Source: an uncultured Bacilli bacterium (GTDB taxonomy: Bacteria > Bacillota_I > Bacilli_A > RF39 > UBA660). Taken from it: a stretch of 7,049 nucleotides of DNA. Location of the stretch: the NCBI GenBank assembly GCA_947631365.1, contig CANRLB010000057.1:1-7049 (forward strand). Direction: 5' to 3'. A program made the translations under genes and the position numbers. Below, piece after piece: positions 1-5,110 of the stretch. The notes beneath the pieces were generated by a model. That model made no database searches. It was not told where the DNA came from and saw nothing but the letters and a program-made list of their open reading frames with translations. Every line of letters begins with the position of its first letter. Position 1 is the first letter of the stretch.

Positions 1-63
1 ATTATCATAGACACATCTTATATTTTTCCCTTCATATTCTTTTGTAATTGTTTCATTTTTCAT
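1..63 (-). CDS. N-terminal fragment of an unidentified protein, cut by the window edge (possibly BRO-N-like)
   Basis: Only the first 21 codons are present; the gene continues past base 1. The ATG at 63-61 is preceded by a strong ribosome binding site (AGGGGG about 6 bases upstream) and by a well-formed promoter at 109-137, so this is a genuine gene start. The visible peptide starts MKNETITKEYEG and continues KNIRCVYDN. The pattern of an aromatic residue, x, Gly, two residues, then Ile-Arg, an aliphatic residue and an acidic turn resembles the start of BRO-N / phage antirepressor domains, which typically read F-x-G-x-x-I-R before a W-F-V-A-x-D-V motif. That motif would lie beyond the window, so the family is only a guess. 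Other small phage-type or regulatory proteins are possible. Confidence 0.65.
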   Translation of the reverse strand, partial: MKNETITKEYEGKNIRCVYDN

Positions 64-108
64 ATATTCCCCCTTATCTTCAATTACTTTTTACTCTCTG
101 ATATATTC

Positions 109-137
109 ATCATATCACACGAATATATGTTTGTAAA
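109..137 (-). promoter_or_regulatory. Sigma-A-like promoter of the left-edge gene
   Basis: Read on the minus strand, a -35 box TTTACA (137-132) is followed by a 17-base spacer and the -10 box TATGAT (114-109). TG one base before the -10 makes it an extended -10. Transcription would begin near 102, giving a leader of roughly 40 bases before the ATG at 63. It lies only about ten bases past the U-tract of the preceding terminator, so the left-edge gene is probably independent of the 310-residue gene. Confidence 0.7.
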
Positions 138-146
138 TGCCTTTTT

Positions 147-172
147 AAAAAAATAATAGATTGCTCTATTAT
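147..172 (-). terminator. Intrinsic terminator of the 310-residue gene
   Basis: On the minus strand an 8-bp perfect stem (ATAATAGA / TCTATTAT, bases 172-165 and 160-153) closes a GCAA loop, a stable GNRA-type tetraloop, and is followed by a run of seven T. The stop codon of the gene (171-169) lies inside the 5' arm of the stem. The stem is AT-rich, but the perfect pairing and U-tract make termination likely. Confidence 0.8.
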
Positions 173-1101
173 CTCCTAAATGAAACATCCTCTATTTTAC
201 TTCTATCGTCATCTAAATGACTAGAGGCATCCTTAATAAGAATTTCATATGCCACACCCTCTATTCCCGAAAAATTTTCTAATGACATTTTATAAAAGTT
301 TTCTAACGATTTTTTAACTACATCTTGATCAAAAAATAATAAAGAACATCTAAATAAAATAATCATAAATTCAAAATAATTTTTATTATCATTAATATTA
401 GTACAATTATTATATATGTAATCAAGGCTTTTACTATATAAAGGGGATATTATTACTTGTCTTTGTACTATTCCAATTCTCTCATCTATATCTGAAATAT
501 TACAAGCCGCTCTTGTATTCCATACTATCTTAGGATTTATATTAAAATCATGTTCTACTAAATCTTTTTCAAATATAGGATTGATATAAATTAAGTGATA
601 TTTAATTTTTCGTAAATATTTTTTAAAATCACTTGCTACTTTTTCATCATTTAAATATTCATTTATTAAATTTAGCAAAGTATTTATAATATCTGAGTTA
701 CAAGTATCTGCAACATCATAAGGAACGTAAATATTTTTAAGTTTTACTTGCGGATTACTTAAAAATATTCTAGCAATATTTTTTATTATTCGATAATTTA
801 CTAAATCATCTTTTTTATCCAAAATTAAATCTAAATCTTCATCGATATTTTTTAAAACTTTATAACAATTTAGATAATGAAGAATTTCTTGTAATTCAGA
901 AACATTATTACCTAAAGATAAATATAAATTATTAGTAATATTAATATCATTTTTTAAACTAGTTAATAAGTTTTTAAATTTTTCTTCACAAGTAAGCCCT
1001 TTTTCTTCAAGTTCTTGTAATTTTTCATAAATTTCTAATATTTCTTTTGAAATAAATTTAATACTTTCTATAATTTGTTTAATATTATTTGTAAGTTTCA
1101 T
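169..1101 (-). CDS. Uncharacterised 310-residue soluble protein, single-gene transcription unit
   Basis: I do not recognise this protein. The start is set at the ATG at 1101 because AGAGGGG lies six bases upstream and a sigma-A promoter sits just beyond; the open frame continues upstream to 1200 but would overlap that promoter, the terminator and the tiny gene before it. There is no signal peptide and no convincing membrane helix. Residues 1-50 are a charged, probably coiled-coil helix (IIESIKFISKEILEIYEKLQ). Residues 60-170 look mostly alpha-helical. A distinctive central stretch is near 188-220 (INPKIVWNT, then DERIGIVQRQVIISP). A hydrophobic, Phe-rich helix near 242-257 (YFEFMIILFRCSLLFF) is probably buried rather than transmembrane. 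The tail is acidic and ends FRR. Cysteines at 38, 79, 134, 200, 233 and 252 are scattered, not a metal-binding cluster. No catalytic motif is visible, so no function is assigned. It has its own promoter and terminator and sits between the YjcZ-like genes and the edge gene. Confidence 0.85.
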   Translation of the reverse strand: MKLTNNIKQIIESIKFISKEILEIYEKLQELEEKGLTCEEKFKNLLTSLKNDINITNNLYLSLGNNVSELQEILHYLNCYKVLKNIDEDLDLILDKKDDLVNYRIIKNIARIFLSNPQVKLKNIYVPYDVADTCNSDIINTLLNLINEYLNDEKVASDFKKYLRKIKYHLIYINPIFEKDLVEHDFNINPKIVWNTRAACNISDIDERIGIVQRQVIISPLYSKSLDYIYNNCTNINDNKNYFEFMIILFRCSLLFFDQDVVKKSLENFYKMSLENFSGIEGVAYEILIKDASSHLDDDRSKIEDVSFRR

Positions 1102-1129
1102 TTTTTCCCCTCTTTGAAAATTACTCTTT

Positions 1130-1157
1130 ATTATAAACATGAATTCAAATTTGTCAA
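1130..1157 (-). promoter_or_regulatory. Consensus sigma-A promoter of the 310-residue gene
   Basis: Minus strand: a perfect -35 TTGACA (1157-1152), a 16-base spacer and a perfect -10 TATAAT (1135-1130). Transcription would start near 1123, giving a leader of about 22 bases that holds the AGAGGGG ribosome binding site (1113-1107) before the ATG at 1101. The -35 begins one base after the U-tract of the preceding terminator. It is the best match to consensus in the window and suggests constitutive, fairly strong expression. Confidence 0.85.
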
Positions 1158-1158
1158 G

Positions 1159-1182
1159 AAAAAAGAAGCATATAGCTTCCTT
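1159..1182 (-). terminator. Intrinsic terminator after the YjcZ-like pair
   Basis: Minus strand: an 8-bp stem (AAGGAAGC / GCTTCTTT, with one G-T wobble) around a TATAT loop. The last bases of the second arm and the following bases form a TTTTTT tract, ending one base before the TTGACA of the next promoter. The 5' arm overlaps the TAA stop codon (1183-1181) of the 46-residue gene. Confidence 0.75.
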
Positions 1183-1321
1183 AATAAATAAAACTTCCAC
1201 CTATGATTATAGCAAGTAATATATATAATATTAATACTATAAATACATAGCTAGCAGCGTTATTATTGTTATTTTGGCAGCATGGATTATTGTTCCCTCC
1301 GCCTTTATTACAACAGCTCAT
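1181..1321 (-). CDS. 46-residue YjcZ-like tiny membrane protein, Cys/Asn-rich N-terminus
   Basis: The ATG at 1321 has an excellent ribosome binding site, AAAGGAGG (1334-1327), five bases upstream. The peptide starts MSCCNKGGGNNNPCCQ, has five Asn at residues 17-21, and then one hydrophobic helix at about 25-45 (the core reads LILYILLAIIIGGSFIY). A short polar Gly/Cys-rich head followed by an F/Y-I-L-L-x-I-I-x-G helix with a very short tail is the layout of the YjcZ / tiny-TM family (SscA-type), known in Bacillus as small sporulation or spore-associated proteins. Two Cys pairs (3-4 and 14-15) are unusual and could form disulfides or bind metal; that is inference. It lies 22 bases downstream of a 28-residue paralogue and ends at a terminator, so the two are probably one transcript. 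Confidence 0.82.
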   Translation of the reverse strand: MSCCNKGGGNNNPCCQNNNNNAASYVFIVLILYILLAIIIGGSFIY

Positions 1322-1343
1322 AAAAACCTCCTTTAAAAAAGAC

Positions 1344-1430
1344 TTAAATATATGCTCCTACAATTATGATAAGTAAAATAAATAATACTAAAATAATAGC
1401 AGCACCAATTCCGTTATTTCCGCAATTCAT
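1344..1430 (-). CDS. 28-residue YjcZ-like tiny membrane protein
   Basis: The ATG at 1430 follows a near-perfect ribosome binding site (AAAGGAGGAG, 1446-1437). The 28-residue product has a head MNCGNNG and a single membrane helix from about residue 8 to the end (core LVLFILLIIIVGAYI). This is close to the family signature V-L-F-I-L-L-I-I-V-G found in Bacillus YjcZ-type proteins, so the assignment is fairly firm despite the size. It is likely a monotopic, membrane-inserted miniprotein with almost no tail. It shares the F/Y-I-L-L-x-I-I-I core with the 46-residue gene downstream, which suggests tandem duplication. The physiological role of the family is poorly known; spore envelope association is the usual proposal. 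Confidence 0.85.
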   Translation of the reverse strand: MNCGNNGIGAAIILVLFILLIIIVGAYI

Positions 1431-1461
1431 AATTCACTCCTCCTTTATGTCTATTCATTAA

Positions 1462-1489
1462 TAATTTATGGTTAATCTTTTTAAGTGTG
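1462..1489 (-). promoter_or_regulatory. Possible sigma-K-like promoter of the YjcZ-like pair
   Basis: On the minus strand CATAAATTA (1470-1462) fits the sigma-K -10 pattern CATAnnnTA, and CACA (1489-1486) fits the mACm -35 with a 15-base spacer, one base shorter than usual. The start would fall near 1455, about 25 bases before the first ATG. No good sigma-A pair is seen here. The match is short and the region AT-rich, so chance is a real possibility; the YjcZ-like content of the operon is what makes it worth noting. Confidence 0.4.
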
Positions 1490-1503
1490 AGTGCTTAATT
1501 TAA

Positions 1504-1532
1504 TTGTATTTATTTAATACATCTGCTATAAT
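1504..1532 (+). promoter_or_regulatory. Extended -10 promoter of prsA
   Basis: TATAAT at 1527-1532 is preceded by TG at 1524-1525 (extended -10). With a 17-base spacer, the -35 is TTGTAT (1504-1509), which matches consensus in its first three bases only. The start would be near 1539, giving a very short leader that begins almost at the AGGAGG (1541-1546) of prsA. The promoter diverges from that of the tiny genes. Confidence 0.75.
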
Positions 1533-1551
1533 AAAGCATGAGGAGGAAAAA

Positions 1552-2574
1552 ATGAAAAAAGGTTTAATTATTGGAGCATTGTGTCTTTTTACCCTTTGTG
1601 GTTGTGGACGTGTGCCAAAACTTGCTAATGGGGAGGAGGCTGTTGTCACTTTTAAAAAAGATGGCAAAGAACATGCGATAAGTGCTAATGAAATTTATGA
1701 TTTATTAAAGGAAAATTATGCTTTATCTGCGACTACAGATTTAATTGATAAATATATTTTTGAAACAGAATTTTCAAGTTATGCTGAAACTGCTAAAAAA
1801 GAAGCTCAAAATAATTTAGAAGCTCTTAAAGAAAATTATGCTGGTCAAGAAGATCAATTATTAGCATTATTAAGAGCATATTATGGCTTATTAACGATTG
1901 ATTCTTTTGAAGATTATGTTTATATAAATAGCCTAAGAAGTCATGCTATTGAAGAATATGCTAAATTACAAATATCTGATAAAGATATTGAAAATTATTA
2001 TAATAAAGAAGCTAAAGGCGATATTGAAGTTTATCATATCTTAGTAACACCTAAAGTTACTTCTAGTATGAGTGATTCTGAACAAAAGAAAGCTGAAGAT
2101 GAAGCAAAAGCCAAAGTTGATGAAATTCTAAAAAAATTAGAAGATTCTAAAGATAAACTTACAACTTTTAAAGAATTAGTTAAAGAATATTCTGAAGATG
2201 AAAGTACTAAAGATAAAGATGGTAATCTAGGATATATAAACTATTATCAATTAGATAGTACATATGATGAATTAATTGATGCAGCTTATAAATTAAAAGA
2301 TGGTGAATATAGCACTAAAATGGTAACTACAGAATTAGGATATCATGTAATTTATCGTAATGCTTCTAAAGAAAAAGAATCTTTAGATAAATTAAAAGAT
2401 AAAATACTAGATATTTTAAAAGATCGCTATATTGAAAAAGATAGCAAAATAAGTATTAATGCTTTAAAATACTATCGTGATTTATATAATATGGATATTA
2501 TTGATTCTGAGATTAATCGTCAATATGGCATTAATTTAAATAATCAATTAAATGCTCAAGATACTCAAAATTAG
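1552..2574 (+). CDS. prsA: PrsA-like foldase lipoprotein (parvulin-type peptidyl-prolyl isomerase)
   Basis: Extracytoplasmic membrane-anchored foldase that helps secreted proteins fold after Sec export. The start is the ATG at 1552, five bases after AGGAGG; a frame-extending TTG at 1504 lies inside the promoter and is rejected. The 340-residue product has a lipoprotein signal: MKKG, a hydrophobic stretch, and lipobox LCGC with the lipidated Cys at 18. Residues 40-140 form a helical region, as in the N-terminal chaperone part of PrsA/SurA. A parvulin (PPIC) domain covers about 158-270, recognised by EVYHILV near 159, FKELVKEYSEDEST near 206, DGNLGYIN near 223 and ELGYHVIYR near 261. A Lys/Asp-rich helical insert (about 172-202) sits within the domain, as in family members. 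The C-terminal 70 residues are helical and end Gln/Asn-rich. Length is slightly above the usual 280-300. It is a single-gene unit with its own promoter and terminator. A generic PPIC lipoprotein other than PrsA is the only real alternative. Confidence 0.9.
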   Translation: MKKGLIIGALCLFTLCGCGRVPKLANGEEAVVTFKKDGKEHAISANEIYDLLKENYALSATTDLIDKYIFETEFSSYAETAKKEAQNNLEALKENYAGQEDQLLALLRAYYGLLTIDSFEDYVYINSLRSHAIEEYAKLQISDKDIENYYNKEAKGDIEVYHILVTPKVTSSMSDSEQKKAEDEAKAKVDEILKKLEDSKDKLTTFKELVKEYSEDESTKDKDGNLGYINYYQLDSTYDELIDAAYKLKDGEYSTKMVTTELGYHVIYRNASKEKESLDKLKDKILDILKDRYIEKDSKISINALKYYRDLYNMDIIDSEINRQYGINLNNQLNAQDTQN

Positions 2575-2580
2575 AAAAAG

Positions 2581-2611
2581 AAAAATTTGGTTTTAAAGCC
2601 AAATTTTTTTT
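2581..2611. terminator. Bidirectional intrinsic terminator between prsA and the 393-residue gene
   Basis: A 10-bp perfect inverted repeat (AAAAATTTGG at 2581-2590 and CCAAATTTTT at 2599-2608) with an 8-base loop. In the plus direction it ends in a run of T to 2611, seven bases after the prsA stop. In the minus direction the second arm runs into TTTTTCTTTTT. It lies between the convergent stops of prsA (2574) and the minus-strand gene (2622), so it can serve both. Confidence 0.88.
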
Positions 2612-2621
2612 ATGTTCTAAA

Positions 2622-3803
2622 TTATTTAATATTCTTATCGTATTCAATATCTGATACTTCGTATTTACGATTTTTAGAGATTGTTCTTAACACTTTAGTT
2701 GATGCCCAACCAATGAAGGCTAAAATAAAGAAATACATTACACCAAATAAACTAAATTCTGGAGCTGAACCTGTGAATAAATCAAGTAAAGCTGCCCCAG
2801 CAGTCATGGATGAAACTATCGTTAAGCTATCAACTGAACTTGATGTTATATCTTGCTTAATACCATCAAACAATTTTTGAGCTGAAGCAACATAATTTTT
2901 AGTCATTGACCATAGATGTTTTATATAATCTAAAGTATCTCTTAAAGTCTCATAACGATAACCAGAAACCATTAAAAATTCTGCTAATTCAGGATCATTT
3001 TTAGCTATTTTTTCTCTTGTGGGAATATAAGTACTCATTTGATTAATACGTCCATCAATTAAATTGATTGTTTTAGCATATCCTTCTAATTTAGTTGTAA
3101 ATTTAACTATTTCTGAGCCTTTAACATTGGCATGTTCTTTAACCTCATCTATTTTCTCCCAAATTATTCTATGAATATTTAAATAACGATGTAATTGTCC
3201 TTTAAATTCTCTAATAAATATTTGTTCTTCAATATATCTTTCAATATTTTCAATAGATTGTTTTTTATTATTAATAAAATAATATTTATCGCCTCTTAAA
3301 ACATCATATTTAGGATTACTAAATTCAAAATATTTTTGTTTTTCCGTTTGATTAAGTAAATTAGTTATTCCTTCTTTTGAAGCATTATCACATACAATAA
3401 AATATGGAAATACTGTTTCTATATTAGCTAGTTCTTTAGGAACAGGAGCTCCTAAACTAAATAAGTAACTAAATGCCGGTGATAATTTTTTCTCATAATA
3501 ATCTGTTAATTTTGCAATATCGGTAAATAAAGTATCTTCACTAATATTATCGTTTTTTAAAACAATTAAACCATCTTCAAATATTTTAACAGAAATATTA
3601 AGGGCTGTTGTGAATTTAATATATTCTTCACCTTGAACACCATATTCTACGCGTCCAATTTCCAAATTTTTATGAAATACTTCTAATTTTTTAGTATCCA
3701 ATTTTAATTGAGTTTTAATATCTCTTAAAAAATCATAGATTTCTGATAATTGCAACATTGTTCTTTGAAACCAACCACCAATATAAATATTACTAATCTT
3801 CAT
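2622..3803 (-). CDS. Uncharacterised 393-residue protein with coiled coil and two C-terminal membrane helices
   Basis: Not recognised by name. It begins MKISNIYIGGWFQRT, with Trp11 in a compact aromatic motif, then a helical, charged first part (17-50). The middle (55-180) is mixed alpha/beta with FPYFIVCDN near 132. Residues 183-320 are a long, strongly charged, largely helical segment, likely coiled coil. Two hydrophobic segments follow at about 325-344 and 351-370, separated by a short GSAPEF loop, then a basic stretch (STKVLRTISKNRK) and a short acidic tail. A big soluble head, long helix and terminal helical hairpin is the overall layout of CorA-like transporters, but the Gly-Met-Asn loop motif of CorA is absent, so this is only a resemblance of shape. 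There is no signal peptide; the positive residues after the second helix suggest both termini in the cytoplasm. The ATG at 3803 has a weak site (GGAAG, with AAAGGA further upstream). It lies 19 bases after the GNAT stop codon, probably cotranscribed, and ends at a shared terminator. Confidence 0.85.
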   Translation of the reverse strand: MKISNIYIGGWFQRTMLQLSEIYDFLRDIKTQLKLDTKKLEVFHKNLEIGRVEYGVQGEEYIKFTTALNISVKIFEDGLIVLKNDNISEDTLFTDIAKLTDYYEKKLSPAFSYLFSLGAPVPKELANIETVFPYFIVCDNASKEGITNLLNQTEKQKYFEFSNPKYDVLRGDKYYFINNKKQSIENIERYIEEQIFIREFKGQLHRYLNIHRIIWEKIDEVKEHANVKGSEIVKFTTKLEGYAKTINLIDGRINQMSTYIPTREKIAKNDPELAEFLMVSGYRYETLRDTLDYIKHLWSMTKNYVASAQKLFDGIKQDITSSSVDSLTIVSSMTAGAALLDLFTGSAPEFSLFGVMYFFILAFIGWASTKVLRTISKNRKYEVSDIEYDKNIK

Positions 3804-3822
3804 TTTTAACTTCCAATCCTTT

Positions 3823-4263
3823 CTATCCTAAATCCTTGGAAAAGAATTTAGCATCATTAACTACAAAACCATAATGTTTATAACATTCATGAGCAGGTAT
3901 TCTAAAATTCATTGACCAAAGTTCCATACATACACAACCTCTTTTTTTACATATCATACTGCAAGCATCTAACATATGAGTTGCAATATTAAGTCTTCTA
4001 AATTCTTTCTTAACACATACATGATTTAAAATTGCATATGTATTCATCTTTTCATAAATTGTGGGAATAATGGTAATTTTAGTATGAGCAATAATTTTAC
4101 CATCTGCCTCACCAATTAAATAAATTTGATTCTTATCATTTTTAGTTTCTTCATATATTTTTTTAGCATATTCCATCGAAGTATTTTCTTCAAAGCATTC
4201 ATTACATAACGTTATAATTCCTTCTAAGTCATTACTATTTGCTAGTCTAAAGCGAACTTCCAT
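3823..4263 (-). CDS. GNAT-family N-acetyltransferase
   Basis: Cytosolic acetyl-CoA-dependent acyltransferase; substrate unknown. The start chosen is the ATG at 4263, with AGGTGAT (4274-4268) in position upstream. An in-frame GTG at 4272 would lie inside that ribosome binding site. The 146-residue length is normal for a single GNAT domain. It starts VRFRLANSNDLEGIITL (beta-1 and alpha-1), has GEADGKIIAHTKI (51-63, beta-2/3), then the acetyl-CoA region ILNHVCVKKEFRRLNIATHML (about 78-98), and ends with ELWSMNFRIPAHECYKHYGF (114-133), the classic ending with an A-x-x-x-Y-x-x-x-G-F pattern. In motif A the usual R/Q-x-x-G-x-G/A reads R89-R-L-N-I-A94, so the first Gly is Asn. Eight Cys in 146 residues, including CSMICKKRGCVC at 101-112, is unusual. 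The 393-residue membrane protein lies directly downstream. Confidence 0.9.
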   Translation of the reverse strand: MEVRFRLANSNDLEGIITLCNECFEENTSMEYAKKIYEETKNDKNQIYLIGEADGKIIAHTKITIIPTIYEKMNTYAILNHVCVKKEFRRLNIATHMLDACSMICKKRGCVCMELWSMNFRIPAHECYKHYGFVVNDAKFFSKDLG

Positions 4264-4309
4264 TTCTATCACCTATCATTAATTTAATTTTACATTAATA
4301 TTGTTTAAT

Positions 4310-4337
4310 AGTGTATACTTTGAACTGCATTTTACAA
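4310..4337 (-). promoter_or_regulatory. Possible sigma-A promoter of the GNAT / 393-residue pair
   Basis: Minus strand: TTGTAA (4337-4332), a 16-base spacer and TACACT (4315-4310). Each box matches consensus at four of six positions. It falls between the recX terminator and the GNAT start, where a promoter is expected, and gives a leader of about 40 bases. The region is AT-rich and other pairs are possible. Confidence 0.4.
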
Positions 4338-4351
4338 AAAATTTACGCATT

Positions 4352-4377
4352 AAAAAAGTATTCATACAGAATACTTT
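4352..4377 (-). terminator. Intrinsic terminator of the ackA-nrnA-recX operon
   Basis: Minus strand: a 9-bp perfect stem (AAAGTATTC / GAATACTTT) with a TGTAT loop, running into TTTTTT. The 5' arm begins within the recX stop codon (4378-4376). Strong intrinsic terminator. Confidence 0.88.
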
Positions 4378-5110
4378 AATTTTTAAATCCCTTTTGAAAT
4401 AATTTCATTTTAATTTGATAATCTAGTTCTTCGCCCCTATATTTTTTACTTAATTTATTCTTTACTTTTTTATATTCTTTTTCATATATTTCTAAATTAT
4501 CTTGAAAAGAAAATTCCTCTAATGCTTCATTAATTTGTTCCAAATAAAATCCTTTATTTTTTAAATCATTAATTAATTTAGCTTTAAACATTTTAGCTGA
4601 TAAATTTTTATTATTATTTATTTTCTTTTGAATATATTTTCTTAATTTATTAAACCAAATATCATCTTCAATCGTCAATAAATAATTATTTATACTAACA
4701 TCATCAAAACCTAATTTTTTTAAATTATATAATATTTTATAAGGACCCGTCATTTTTAAATTTACTTCATCATTAATATAAGCTTTAATATATAAATCTT
4801 TATTTAAAAGTCCTTCTTTTTTTAATCTTTCAATTGTATAATTAATTGCATCTTTTTCATAATCTTTTAATTTCTTTGCGATTTCTTTTTCTGTTCTAAG
4901 TTTAGTATTAATAAATTTTAAGGCTTTATAATAACCTTCTAAATAACTATTGAACTTTATTATTTCCTTTATTTCTTTTTCATCTATTTCTTTTTTTAAT
5001 AACAAATTATATTTTAAAATAACATCATCATATAAATTAAGTAATTCATTATTATCTAAAATAATTTCATATAAGCTACCTTTTTTCTTACTAATTTTCT
5101 TTATTTTCAT
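4376..5110 (-). CDS. recX: RecX-family regulator of RecA
   Basis: RecX binds RecA filaments and modulates their assembly in homologous recombination and the SOS response. The start is the ATG at 5110, giving MKIKKISKKKGSLYEIILDN, the usual RecX opening (M-K-I-x-K-I, then a short beta hairpin Y-x-I-x-L-D-N). GAGG lies about 12 bases upstream, a little far; a GTG at 5128 is possible but lacks a better site. The 244-residue length is typical of Bacillota RecX (about 260). The three-helix RecX repeats are visible: ALKFINTKLRTEKEIAKKL (about 63-81), then DYEKDAINYTIERLKKEGLLNKDLYI (about 82-107, with GLLNKDLY marking the repeat core), then GPYKILYNLKKLGFDD near 122-137, and a C-terminal repeat around RGEELDYQIKMKLFQKGF. 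It overlaps the end of nrnA by 20 bases, so is translationally coupled, and is the last gene of the operon. No LexA box was found within the operon. Confidence 0.9.
   Translation of the reverse strand: MKIKKISKKKGSLYEIILDNNELLNLYDDVILKYNLLLKKEIDEKEIKEIIKFNSYLEGYYKALKFINTKLRTEKEIAKKLKDYEKDAINYTIERLKKEGLLNKDLYIKAYINDEVNLKMTGPYKILYNLKKLGFDDVSINNYLLTIEDDIWFNKLRKYIQKKINNNKNLSAKMFKAKLINDLKNKGFYLEQINEALEEFSFQDNLEIYEKEYKKVKNKLSKKYRGEELDYQIKMKLFQKGFKN

Noticed and set aside
1102..1200. Upstream extension of the 310-residue gene to base 1200
   Set aside because: It would run through the consensus promoter and terminator and overlap the 46-residue gene; the ATG at 1101 has the real ribosome binding site.
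1489..1498. GAGTGCTTAA resembling the right arm of a CIRCE heat-shock operator
   Set aside because: The matching TTAGCACTC arm nine bases to the left is absent, and one base is inserted in the arm that is present.
1504..1551. Upstream TTG start for prsA
   Set aside because: It lies in the -35 box of the promoter and would spoil the lipoprotein signal; AGGAGG precedes the ATG at 1552.
2587..2880. Plus-strand open frame of 97 codons
   Set aside because: It is a shadow of the opposite-strand 393-residue gene, starts inside the terminator hairpin, and has no ribosome binding site.
4264..4375. Possible regulatory RNA or attenuator in the GNAT leader
   Set aside because: Apart from the recX terminator hairpin I see only AT-rich sequence with no second stable stem or leader peptide.
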